DNA from: Talinum fruticosum
Lineage: Eukaryota > Streptophyta > Magnoliopsida > Caryophyllales > Talinaceae
Assembly (NCBI GenBank): GCA_021018815.1
Contig: JAITYX010000048.1
Span: 1,419,001 to 1,483,000 of the forward strand
Length of the DNA stretch: 64,000 bases
Direction of reading: 5' to 3'
Under the pieces are notes generated by a model. That model was not told the DNA's origin and did not search any database. It was given only the letters and a program-made list of their open reading frames with translations. This document shows positions 51,791-63,345 of this stretch, piece after piece (within the stretch, counting starts at the first letter, position 1; every line of letters starts with the position of its first letter). Made by a program: the position numbers and the translations under genes.

Positions 51791-53054
51791 ATGGATGGAG
51801 GCACCGCTAATGATCCAAGCAGCAAGGGTAAAGCACCCATTTGTACCTTCTCCCGAGCTGTTAAGTTCGGAGTGGGAGGTCTCGTAGTACTCGATATTCC
51901 CAAAAATCTCCCGAGAAATGTCTATCATACTATCGAGAGACACTTGGAACCGAGAGAATATGGTAAATCAAGACATGCCTATTGAGTTTGATTTTCCCTC
52001 TTTTGAGTCTTTTAGGAAAACCCTGGGGTGATTACGTACCTCCGTAGTTTATTAAGATTAAAACTAAACATGATTGGAAGGGGGTTAGAGGTCAAATTGA
52101 TTATGTTGCAATGGGGAATAGGTGGATTTTATTTAAGTTTTCCATCTGTTTTAGATAAAAACTATGTTTGGGATGATAGACCTTGGTTTGCTAGTAGTCT
52201 TAATTTGGTGTTGCGTCCTTGGGAGGAATTTTTTGACCCCTATGCTTGCTATTATCTCCCGGGTTGACTAATGGGTCACTATCAACCGTCTTCCTCATGA
52301 GTTTTGGGTTGAGTCTAGATTGAAAGACCTTTTAAGTCATGTAGGGGTGTTCATTAAAGTCGACCAATTTACTTTGGCTAGGGACAAGGGTAATTTTGCT
52401 CGAATCTGTCTCAATATTGACATTACCAACCCCCTTAGAGGAACTCCGGTTGTTCCCCACCATGACTCTTTTCTCCAACTCCTTATCTCCTACGAGGTTC
52501 TTCATGAAGTTTGTGCGAGTTGTGGTAGTAGTGCTCATGCTTTAGATGCGTGCCTAGATACACCCTCTAATGTTTTTGAAGTTGTTGAAAAATTTGGTGC
52601 CACTAGTTTCTATTCTGAAGACGGTTCCATTGATAAGGGGGAAAATTTGAACATTTCCATTCCCGTTGAGAAATGGGTTACGGTTTCGCCTAAAAAGTGG
52701 GCAAGACCTTCTCCGCATATCGAGAAACGAGGTATTCTTCCTACCCCTGTGCATTTTGCCTCTCCTAAAGTGACCTCTGTTCCTGCTCCTTTTGTTTCTA
52801 CTCCTTTTGTTTTTGCCCCTTTTGTTGATAATCCTCCCGATAGCTCTATTCCATATAGCGCCTCTCCCCTGTTGTTCAATCTGTTAGTCATGATCGAGGC
52901 TAACTCTTCTGCTGTTGAGGTGGGTGGTTCCCTACTCGGTTACATAACTCAACCAATCTGCCATTTATGGAAGGTGATGAGGACATGGATATGTTTCTCA
53001 ATCCGGACGATGATAATGAACAACAACGAGTCCTCCGATTCCGCAAAGAAATGA
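51791..53054 (+). pseudogene. LINE ORF1 remnant (DUF4283 and CCHC knuckle)
   Basis: It starts MDGGTANDPSSKGKAP. A DUF4283-like RNA-binding region follows, broken by frameshifts between about 51985 and 52320 (RPWFASSLNLVLRPWEEFFDP is visible at about 52180-52240). The longest intact part, 52320-53054, runs LSHVGVFIKVDQFTLARDKG, then ARICLNIDI, then the knuckle CASCGSSAHALDAC (C-x2-C-x4-H-x4-C), then a Pro/Ser/Val-rich tail. In working LINEs ORF1 coats the element RNA. This copy has at least two frame breaks. Confidence 0.8.
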
Positions 53055-55110
53055 CGCTTCGAGGAGGGCGACGAACTCTCCTTGGCCTTTCTTATGTCTA
53101 ATGATTAGCCAAGCATTTTTTAGGGGCCATTTCTCCGTAATACACTCGTCGTATATGTGCGAGTACAATGGTTTTGGTTCCGGGTGGTCAAATTTTTGTT
53201 GTGTTCTTGGTCCCCCGTTGGTCGGACGAGGGTTCAGGTACTATTCCTCCTAATCATAGTCTATTTTGGAAAAGAACTTTTTAGGTTTGCTTTTGTATGT
53301 CTAGTAGCATACTTTGGATTGGGGAAGGGGGATTATATATTTGGTTTCATGTTTACAATGTATGTACTTGCACAATAGGTTGAAGCCTTGGTTGAATGTA
53401 GCTCATTTCGGTTTAACTTTCTCTATTTTTGTTTTTCAGTCTACTGTGCTTGTGCTCCTTTCTTACTATGGTAGACTTTGTGTTTGTGCTTGCTATGCTT
53501 GCAGTTCACCCTCCTACTAACTCTCGGGGTGAAGTTTGGTATTAACGCTTGTTGGTTATTTAATTTCAGCCATATCTTCCAGATTGTTCTCTTATTTGGC
53601 TCTCTTGTATACTATGGACGGATATGTTGATGCATGGGTTTTCCCTAAGGTTTTCTTTTGGCTTTTTATCATGGGCTCTTCTTAAGATCCTTTTACCTCA
53701 TTTCTTCTACACTACTTCTATCTTTCCCATTTGTCTGTTTTGGTGATCTTGGTCTAATCATATCTTTTTGGCTTTTACGTTTTATACTCTTACACATGAC
53801 TACCACACTCAGGCGTGCCAAGCATATGTTTAATTCCTGTTCCTTATGGTCTATTTCTTTGATTAACATTTATTTACTGGATAACTTTTGACATACCTTG
53901 GTGTTTCGTAGTTTACTTCTCTTGTATACTCATTACTTTTTTTCATCTTGTCTATATATTTGGACTAACTTAAGTCATCTTTTCACCCCAATTTTTTCTC
54001 CGGCACTTGTATTCTATCACTAGAAATTCAGCATCATTGCTTGGAATATATAGGGCCTTTTGACCCTTTGGACCATTTCTTTGATCACCTTTCTTCCGGA
54101 AAGAATTGGACCAATTGGTTTTACCAATTTCACATATTTTTGGACATTTTTGGACAATCATGTATGCTATTATTGGCTATCCCAATATGAGCTCGCTTTA
54201 GATGGTCTTCATTTGGTGCAGAGATTCCGTACTTTTGGACCAAAAGTCCGTACAAATGTGACTTGGTTATATTTCAAACCAACGCACTTGATTCTCCTTG
54301 TTGCGACTTGGGCCTCCTAGTTTTTTCGATTTATATGTAATGGATATTTACATGCTTTATCCTGCAATTATGGACTGCGGCTTCGGTTTTTCTCTTTTTT
54401 TATGGGACAATTTTTTCGCTAGCCATTCGAGTCATCTTGTTTGCACATACAAGGTCTATTGACCTTTTGGACTTTACATTGGATCTCTTTTTTCAAGGCA
54501 AATCTGCATTGAATGTTATAGCCATTTTGGCACTATTTTCGATTATTCAGTGGAAGACTATGTACGCTCTTTTCAAGAACAAATGGCCACTTTTGTATGG
54601 ATTCTTTCCAGAGGATGGTTTATCCCTATTATGCAGAATCTCTTTTTTTCGGAATTCTATTCAATTATATTGAGACTGGATCCACTTTCGTATCAACTAT
54701 ATTGTATTTTCTTTTTATGGGATGTATTTTTAGACTATTTTTGTATACATGCGCTCGGTATTTGCTTCCGGGCTTTATCTTCCTTTTGATGAAGGAATCT
54801 TGTACTTCGGGTTGACTTCTTTGGCTTACCCTCCCAATATCCGAGTTAAGGATATTTGGTGGACTATTGGGTTTTTATTTCGAGGACTTCATTTTTCAGC
54901 CCGCTCGGGGTTGCTTTGCCTTTGGCATATATTTGTTTTTACGAGCACAATGTACTTGACCATTACAAACGACGTTATTGTTGTGATTACCAACTTATCT
55001 TCTCTTCTAGGAGTTTTGACTCCTATCAATTTTTGTGATGGTCCAGTGTTTTTGGAAACTTTCTCGAGATAGAGGCGACCTACACTCTGTCTTTTGTTCG
55101 TTTTTACATT
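53055..55110 (+). other. Long T-rich spacer between LINE ORF1 and ORF2
   Basis: About 2.05 kb strongly enriched in T on the plus strand. Frames across it are Phe/Leu/Tyr-rich, overlap each other and have no motif, as expected for translated T-rich DNA. No inserted element boundaries were found. Confidence 0.6.
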
Positions 55111-58100
55111 ATGAAAGTTATAGCTTGGAATGTAAGAGGTGCTAAAAAGCACCAGATTCATGAGGAAATTTTATTAATGTCTAAAAGTCATCAACCGGAT
55201 ATACTTTCTTTTTATTAGAACAATGGTTTTAGAGAACACCACTAAGCACATACTTTCGTCCTTAGGGATCGATTGTTATGATTTTGTCAACCCCACTAAT
55301 CATTGTGGTGGTATTTGGGTTTTATGGAATAATAAGAATATTCTAGCCAATGTGCTACTTAAAGAGCAGACGCATCATTCATATGTTGATTTTAGACATT
55401 GCTTCACAAAAGTTAAGCACCCTTTCGGGTATGTATGCTCCGACTCAATCTTTGGCAAAGTCGGCTTTTTGGCAACGTTTACTAGACTTAAACTCGTTAT
55501 TGACACTCTTCGGTGCCTTATTGGAGATTTTAATGAAATGGAAGACAGGACTACTAAAAAGGGTGGATCCCCTATTACTCAATCTCAATGCTAGAGATTG
55601 CCATCTTTTTACGGACTATCTCGGTCCAATCTATACCTATTCTAGGGCGACCTTTTCGTGGAATTCTCGTATTCATGGTCATCTTATTTATGAGAAACTT
55701 GATAGGGGTGTAAGAAGGAATGATTGCGTAGCTTTGTATCCTAATGCCATCGTCTCTTATGGTCCTTTTACATGTTCGGATCATAGTTATACTTTTTGAA
55801 AACTAATTCTTTGCGAGAATCCGGGCAAAAACTCAATTTTTCGTTTCCAGCCTAATTGGGCTAACAACGATACGAGTGCTTGGAATTGTTAAAAGGAAAT
55901 GGGGTACTCGAATCGGAGGTTCACCTATGTATCGTGTGTTCCATAGGCTTAAAATCATCAAACTGGACTTGAAAACGTGGAGTTCTACAAATTGTGCCAA
56001 TTATAGGTCGCAAATTGACAAAAATACTTCTAAATTACAATATGTGGAAAATCGTCTTTTGGATGATCCTAATAGTTGTCGATTGAATCGTGACATACTC
56101 GGTTGATTAAACAACGGGAAAAACTATTACTTTTTAATCGGCGTTATTGGGGTAACTATGCCCGGAAAAATGGTTGGTTGATGGAGATCCGAATTCCAAT
56201 ACAGTTAGAATTAGAGATGATGCCGGTATTTGGCTAGATGAGCCACATAGAATTGAACAAAAGTTCATTTTGGATTTTTCCCATCGACTTTCCTCCGATC
56301 GCAATACCTCAAATAATTTCATCCAGGTTTCTTCCTTTTCTCGAGTATCCCAGGAAGAAAATTTGAATCTCATCAAACCAATTACGGAAGAAGAGATCCA
56401 TTCCGCACTTTTTCAAATGAATCCTCATAAAGCCCCGAGTCCGGATGGTTTTGGTGCTTCTTTCTTTCGAAATATTGGGAGCTTATTAAACATCATGTTT
56501 GTTTTGCGATCCAGGATTTCTTTGCTTCCGGAAAATTACTAAAGGAAATCAATCACTCATTCATTACTTTAATCCCAAAAGTGGTTAATCTAGAAACAAC
56601 TAATCATTTTCGGCCAATTCGCTTGTGCAACACAATTTATAAGCTCATATATAAAGTTATGGTAAATTGAATGCGTCCAATTTTAGAACGCATTATTCAA
56701 CCGACCCAAAGTGCTTTTGTCGCTCATAGGGCTATTCATGATAATATTCTCCTTGTACACGAAATAATGCATAAGTTCAGATTTACTAAAAGTCGGACAG
56801 GATACGTAGCACTTAAACTTGATATGGAGAAAGCTTATGATAGACTCGAATAGGATTATTTGTTTGTTTGTCTGCAGAATATGGGCTTTCATCTACAATG
56901 GATCAATTGGATTAAAGACTGTGTTTCAACGAGTATCTTGTTCTATTCTAGTCAATAACAAATCTTGTGGGTTTTTAAAACCAACTCGAGGTTTGAGACA
57001 AGGTGACCCTCTGTCTCAGTATTTATTTATCATTTGTATGGACTTTTTGGCTCAACAAATTTTTCAAGCTTCTCTTAATCCCAAATCTAGTATTGGAATT
57101 AAGATTGCTCCTAGAGTAGAGACAATCCCTTGTTTACTTTTTGCTGATGATATCCTTTTATTTTGTAAAGCAACCTCTCAGTCTGCCTTCACTCTCAAAT
57201 CTATCTTGTATTCTTTTTGTTCTCAATCCGGCCAATTAGTGAATTTCATAAATCTAATATTGTTTTCTCTAAAAACTTGTCCAATCAAGTTAAACATTGC
57301 ATTGCAGGGATTTTTAACATCTCTCATAGTTCCTCTTTAGGGTCATATTTAGGTCTGCTCAATCTTTCGGGGCGACCGACGTTTGATTCATTCCAACATT
57401 TACTCGGAAAGGTTGAAGCTAAGCTAACTAATTGGAAAGCTAACTCTTTCTCTAAAGAGGGCAGGGTAGTTCTCATTCAATCGAACCTTGAGTCCTTACC
57501 GATGCACACCATGTAATGTTTTCAACTCTCTGTGTCTGTCTCCAGATAATCTAGATCAAATCAATCGAGATTTCTTTTGGAAAAAATCCAATACGGAAAA
57601 AGGACTTCCTCTAGTCGCTTGGGATAAAATTTGTCAACCAAAAAGTATGGTGGTTTGGGACTGTGTAAAGCGAGTGCCGTCAACATAGCCTTCATGACCA
57701 AACTTTCATGGAAATACCTCACTAAACCCGATAATTTACGGGTTAAACAGATAAGGGCAAAGTATGGTCCTGTGAATACGCTTTTACGTATACGAAAAAA
57801 CATACCAATTCTTCGGTTTGAAAGTGTATGTTGCATACCCGTAAATTTCTTTGACAAAATATGAGATGACGAGTTAGGGAATGGAAAACAAGCTAATTTT
57901 TGGATCGATATTTGGTGTCATGAGTTTAGTTTGGCTGATTTATTGCAATTGGACCCTTCGACTCGCATGATCCTCAAATCAAAGTTTGTGAATTTATTTC
58001 ATCTAATAAAAATTGGGATGAGCCGAAACTTATGCGGGTTTTGCCTGCGGTTGTTATCCCTCATGTGCTCTCGGTTCCCATTCCCTGGTAGAGATGGAGG

Positions 58101-59175
58101 ACAAGTTACTGTTGGGGTCTTACGGGCAATGGTGAATTTTCTATTAAATCTGTCTTGGAAAGTTCATGATCATTTGAAGCCCGATTAATCGAGTATGGAA
58201 ATTTAACTAAATTTGGAGTTTGGATGTTCTGCCTAAAATTAAAATTTTCTTATGGCAAGTCTATCATAATTCTTTATCGACTAGAGGAAATTTATTACAT
58301 CGTGGAGTACATCCGGATCCTAGTTGTCCTGTTTGTATATCACACATTGAAGATATGGAACACCTTTTTGCAACTTGTGCTTTTGTAGGTCAAGTTTGGG
58401 ACATCGCCATTCAATATGGATGGCCTTGCGAGAAGCCCTTTTTAATCCACACATTTCTATTAGAGACTCACTTGGTTAATATGTTTGTTGATCGAAGGAT
58501 CAATATGTCCAAAATTACATTTCTCTTGTGGAGCATTTGGAAATCAAGCAATGACATTGTTTTACGGAATGATCTACCCAAACCTATGGGTACACTCAAC
58601 CGGGCTAAACGTAATTGGGCGGAATGGAGACAGCGTACTTTTTCTTCCCCTCAATCCACTTCATCAACTTCCCCTTTTCACTCCTTTCCCATTATCAAGA
58701 CCACCTCCTTAGTAAGGTGTATTTCCCCAGGCAGCTTTATCAAAATTAACTTCGACAACACCTTTTCTTCAGCGGGGCGGTGGTAGGTTATGTTTGACGA
58801 GATTGGAAGGGCGACTTCATTCGGGTAGGCACTAGATTCATGCACAAAGCTCCTATCCTTGTGTCCGAAGCTATGGCCATGCGTGACGGTCTTCAAGCAG
58901 CATTACATGCAAGCTTTTCACATGTACAAGTGGAGCGCGACAACAAATTAGTTACTCAGGCAGTTCAAGGTACCATTCATACTCCGTGGAGAATTCACTC
59001 GTTGGTTCATAATATACGCGCTCTACTTTCATTGTTCTCGTGTTATTCAATTAGTCATGTTTTTAGAGAGGATAATATGGCAGCCGATTGTATTGCTAAA
59101 TTAGGATGTGTCATGATGTCTACAACTACCTTCACATCCTTCCCTTCGCGAGATATTTTCATGTATTACGTATGA
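55111..59175 (+). pseudogene. LINE ORF2 remnant: endonuclease, RT, zf-RVT, RNase H
   Basis: It starts MKVIAWNVRGAKK, the usual beginning of the plant L1 apurinic-type endonuclease (about 55111-55800). The RT covers about 56170-57500, with EEEIHSALFQMNPHKAPSPD, DMEKAYDRLE, GLRQGDPLS and the catalytic FADD in LLFADDILLF. The zf-RVT is at about 58220-58430 (FLWQVYHNSLSTRGNL, CPVC, HLFATC). A C-terminal RNase H spans about 58790-59150 (SEAMAMRDGLQAAL, VERDN, FREDNMAADCIAKLG). The span, 4.07 kb, matches a full ORF2 of about 1,350 residues, but it is divided by many frameshifts and stops. Confidence 0.9.
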
Positions 59176-59250
59176 TGATAACATAAGTAGAACCTTTGAG
59201 AGAAGGGATACCTAATGTTCTTTATACTTACCTTTTTTTTAAAAAAAAAT

Positions 59251-60460
59251 CTATACTCGGGGAATAAATAAATAGCCTTTGATCTTAAAGAAATAAGCCT
59301 TAGGTGGTTACCAAGTAATTTGGGGTAAGCGAAATCGTGAAAAATTCGCTTGTTTTGTCCCATATTTAAATTCCAGTTTGCTTTATTTCGTGACTTAGAG
59401 AAAAGTCAGTGTTTCATTCTAGGACACTAAAATAAAGTAACATAAATTAATAAATCAAAATTATATTTTGTAAGACCTGACCATACAAAATTTGCTTATT
59501 GAAAATAAACACCATGCATCACTAGATCAAACATATTTTAATTTATTAATTTGATGACGCTGTATTTTACTTATTACAGGAATATACATCATTAGGTCAA
59601 ACATATTTTAATTTAGTAATTTGTTGACGTTGTATTTTACTTATTACAGGTATATAATATATTTTCTTTCGCTTTTCTTACTATATACATTCATATGTGA
59701 TAAATATAGTTGCATATCATGGCATCTCCAAAATTTAGGTATATTTATTTTGTTTATAAGAATATCATATTGACTCATAAATATTTACACTCATCAATTT
59801 CATGATATGATAGGTTATTTATTACATGTGATATTTGGTTTGTTATTTTCTAGCACTTGCATGCATGTAGGATAAATAGGCTAGAAGGTCATCAAATTAC
59901 TCATATGTTTAACTTAGTATTGATAAAATAAAAAAAAAAAACCCTTCAAAGTGCGGGATATTGGATTTTAGTATACAATTATTGATACCCAATACGGTCA
60001 AAGTCGAAAATATTGGATTAAAAAAACCCTTTTTTTTCCTTTTCCGTTAATGAGTAAACCCACTGTGAAGGACCTTATCCTGTATGATAATATTAATATA
60101 ATGTTTCATTGGATATAATCAACTATGTAATATGAACAAATTTATAATTATATTTTTATTACTTTGTTTGATTATACGAAAGTATTATAATAATTAAACA
60201 CCTATCCTATATTTATAATTACCTCAAATCATATAATTATAATAATTTTACAAAGTTAATTATATTATATTACATCCAAGTAAGCCCGGAAATAAAAACA
60301 TAACATGGATCACCGCGATAGTGGACGAGAGATAAATAAAAAGGAAACCTCGCACGCATTCTGGTGAATTTTCCCCATCGCCCACCTACATAAAATTCAA
60401 TTGAACCACTTTCTCATTTTTTATTCATTTTTAAAATTAAAAAAAAAACTATAAAAATTC
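59251..60460. other. AT-rich spacer upstream of PMEI gene
   Basis: No gene recognised. Contains the 2 x 70 bp duplication listed separately. Confidence 0.5.
59517..59656. repeat. 2 x 70 bp tandem duplication
   Basis: CATCACTAGATCAAACATAT... and CATCATTAGGTCAAACATAT... with about eight differences; both end TTTTACTTATTACAGG. Confidence 0.92.
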
Positions 60461-60466
60461 TTTAAC

Positions 60467-60490
60467 GTGTGTGTATATATATATATATAT
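60467..60490. repeat. (GT)n(TA)n microsatellite
   Basis: Short compound tract just upstream of the PMEI TATA box. Confidence 0.85.
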
Positions 60491-60510
60491 CTTAATGCCA
60501 GCCTCTACCC

Positions 60511-60517
60511 TATAAAG
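60511..60517 (+). promoter_or_regulatory. TATA box of PMEI gene
   Basis: TATAAAG lies 73 bp upstream of the ATG, at a position that fits a short leader. Confidence 0.6.
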
Positions 60518-60583
60518 TCTGTCTTCCCTTTTGCACCACCAAAACGTGACAGACTTCTATAATAGAAGAGAGAGCCAAAAGGC

Positions 60584-61158
60584 ATGATGAGAGCTTCTCC
60601 CTCCATTTCTCTTCTCCTCCAATTCCTCCTCCTCGCACTTCTCTTCCTTACCACCGCCGCCACCACCACCGCCGCCACCGCCATAACCGACGATCTTATC
60701 AGTCAAACATGTAAAGAGTCATCAGAAGGGAACCCGAACATCGACTTCAACTTTTGCGTCACTTCGTTACAATCCACACCGAATAGTCAGGGTGCCAGCC
60801 TTTCCCGTCTGGGTCTAATCTCCGTAACCCTAGTCAAAAGGAATGCGACTAGGACGACAACCTTGATCAAAGAACTCTTAGGAAACGAAAACATCGATAC
60901 AAACACGAAAAAGGATTGGAGGATTGCTTGCAGCTCTATTCAAACTCGATTTCTACCCTCGAGGAGGCAGCAAGAGATTATAGGGGTCAGAGATTCGACG
61001 ATGCTAATGCCAAAATAACATCGGTTATGGACTCTTCAACAACATGTGAAAATGGGTTCCAAGATTTTGAGGTTGCTTCTCCTTTAGCTAAGGAGAATAA
61101 GCATGCCTTTGAGTTGTGTGCTATTGCTCTTTCCATCATCAATATGCAGCCCCACTAG
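60584..61158 (+). pseudogene. Pectin methylesterase inhibitor (PMEI)-like protein, one frame break
   Basis: PMEI-domain proteins are secreted four-helix-bundle inhibitors of pectin methylesterase or invertase in the cell wall. Residues 1-33 form a signal peptide (basic start, Leu-rich core LLLQFLLLALLFL, then Thr/Ala). Cys43 (ISQTC) and Cys58 (FNFC) form the first conserved pair of the helical hairpin. The body continues with LGLISVTLVKRNAT. At about 60911-60913 (AAAAAGG) one base appears missing. In the other frame the protein continues GLEDCLQLYSNSISTLEEAA, then TTCENGF and ending CAIALSIINMQPH, giving the second Cys pair and the normal PMEI end at a TAG. Restored length would be about 191 residues, a family-typical size. 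The gene is single-exon, as usual. Which target enzyme it inhibits cannot be told. Either a sequence error or a recent loss. Confidence 0.88.
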
Positions 61159-61387
61159 AATGAAACTTTGTTACTTAGCTTCGAAACTTTATAAGATTTT
61201 CTAGTGCTTTCTTTTCTTTTCTTTGATTGGGGTGGCGGTTGTTGTATTTTATATTCAAATTAAAGCATTACAAATGTTTCTGTAAGTGATCACAATATCA
61301 TTTGTATTTCCTAACTAATAAATCATACATGCTATATTACTTACGGTTTTATTTAAGTATGGTTGAGGTCAATTCTCTTTAAGTGTT

Positions 61388-61462
<75 letters not shown>

Positions 61463-62375
61463 TTACACTATTTACTTTAATCCGATTATTAGACACGTGA
61501 TACAATTTTATATTTATAAAAGTATTGCTAATGTTACTCGTATTGTTATGATGTTTTAGAAGGTGCACACATTACAACTAGAAAGTTTTTAATTTTTATT
61601 TGGTGTTGGGGGGGTTGGGTCAGGAATGAATGAATCATAATCCACTTTCATCTGCTTTACTCAATCCAACAATCATAAGTGCGACTATGTCGTAGTCCGT
61701 CTCATCTAATCATAAGAAAACACAATAAGCTTCAAATGGAAGAGATGGGAAAACAAGCTTTATGTGAGATTGTATTTGAAAACAATTATAGGATTAAGTG
61801 TATGATCATCTAAGGGTTGAGTGAAATATAAAATACAAAAACTAAAAGTGAACCATATGCAATTGGCGATTGGTAGTTAAGAGGGTTATGGTCGTCGAAA
61901 TACTCTACAATATGTCCAATGTCTTTTGGATTTTCACTTTCTTTTTATTGAGTCGAGTAGAATGCATGCATGCCCCCTCCAAATAGACCAAGAGGCAGTA
62001 GTTTAGTTGACTTCCACCGTTATTTTTCTTGCTCTTGATGTTTAAATCTACAAAAATGACTGAAATCTTGGGGAAACAGTATATATAATTTCCTTGTAAG
62101 AAAATAGTGGGGTTATGGGTGGTGACCTCCTAAGTAAAGCTTTGACCCCCTCGACCTTGTCCCAGAGTGATCGTGACTTTTTATTTTATGTTGGGAAGCG
62201 ATTTAAGCCTTTGAGGTGTGTTATTAGGCCTCATTAAGCAATTTAATAAACATATATGTAAAAAGAATGAGAGAGATAACAATCATAATACAAATTGAGA
62301 AGCTAATTCTTTAGGCTTGGAGCACTTTACCGGTACAAAATCTAGTAAGCTAACATGAGATTATATTTTGTCCTA
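61159..62375. other. PMEI 3' region and AT-rich spacer
   Basis: Probable 3' UTR to about 61290. A long (TA)n tract follows. No further gene recognised. Confidence 0.45.
61390..61459. repeat. (TA)n microsatellite, about 35 units
   Basis: 70 bp of pure TA. Confidence 0.97.
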
Positions 62376-62660
62376 AGGGTAGTGACTTCACTCCTAGATC
62401 ATAAGTCCTTCCAAGTAGTAAACCTATTTATATGCGTGAGTAGTTTCGATTCTCGTACCGTTGGGTCTACTCACAAGCATCAAAACACAAAATTTAGAAG
62501 ATGATGTATTCCGGTCTAAGGGCAGCACCTTTCATTCATGGACTATTAGTCCTCCCGGATAGGAAACTTGTATATATGCGTGAGTGGTTGTGAATCCTTG
62601 TACCGTGGTATGTTAGTCGGCTCACAGGTGTCGGTTGAGTACCGAGTGTACTAGCTTTTG
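62376..62660. repeat. Two diverged copies of a ~115 bp unit, possible SINE
   Basis: Copy 1 (about 62376-62490) and copy 2 (about 62515-62640) share CTAAGGG, AGTCCT, TATATGCGTGAGT and CTTGTACCG / CTCGTACCG. Copy 2 has GGTTGTGAATCC, reminiscent of a tRNA B box, and is followed by an A run. No clear A box. Confidence 0.4.
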
Positions 62661-63345
62661 CCAAAAAAATCAAGATAATAAAATTAAGCTAAGTTCCAAG
62701 TTGAGAAGTGATTTGGTCATATTAGTGAAGAAAATGTGGATCACTTGAGTTATAATGCATTATAGTTTTCTCATTCGATTAAGAGTGGAGTAAGATAAGA
62801 TTACCTTTATGATGCGACTCAATTACTAATATTATTGTTATTATTTATGATTGCTATTATATACTTATATATGTGCAAGATTATTTTGGGAGGCGAAGGA
62901 TTCCCATTGAGCGGTGGTTGCTCATTCTCCTACTTTTTCATCTTTTTAGATCCAAAGCAACAAGTAAGGTTTTTAGAAATTTTTATTATTCTAGAGGTTG
63001 TTTTGATGCTCTTTCTAGCTACAAAGAGCTTGATATGCATTGTATATCATGTATACTTTTGGAACTTGGCATGTAAATTATATTTGGTGATTGAGCATGT
63101 TTGTAGCTAGATGGATGTTGGCATTTGTAAATGCTCTTATTCGACCTCAGTGGCCCTCCACCAAGAACTCCATTATTATTGTACTCGTATTTTATGGTGT
63201 AGGGTTGTGTTAACCCAAATGTTTTAACTTTTGAAGCTGCGTGGGCTCAAGACTCGTCGTAACTTTTCTTTAAAAAAATAATATTGCTAGCTTGAGTTCC
63301 ATGAGTTTTAAAAGCATATTAAGTTAGCTAAGTGTTGAGAGAAAT
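62661..63345. other. Spacer, nothing recognised
   Basis: AT-rich. Overlapping frames at 62835-63110 have no family signature. Confidence 0.4.

Larger units (their letters stand above)
50650..59250 (+). mobile_element. L1-type LINE, near full length, decayed
   Basis: Plus orientation. It has a C/T-rich 5' region (about 50650-51790), ORF1 with a DUF4283-like domain and CCHC knuckle, a ~2 kb T-rich spacer, and ORF2 with endonuclease, reverse transcriptase, zinc-binding region and a C-terminal RNase H. It ends in a short A run (59241-59249) 65 bp after the last stop. This is the organisation of plant L1 LINEs with an RNase H tail. Frames are broken many times. The 5' boundary is uncertain; TATACTC near 50738 and after the A run at 59252 may be a remnant target duplication, but it is too short to rely on. 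Confidence 0.8.

Noticed and set aside
54749..55072. 107-residue frame in the LINE spacer
   Set aside because: One of many overlapping Phe/Leu/Trp-rich frames in T-rich DNA; no recognisable domain or conservation signal.
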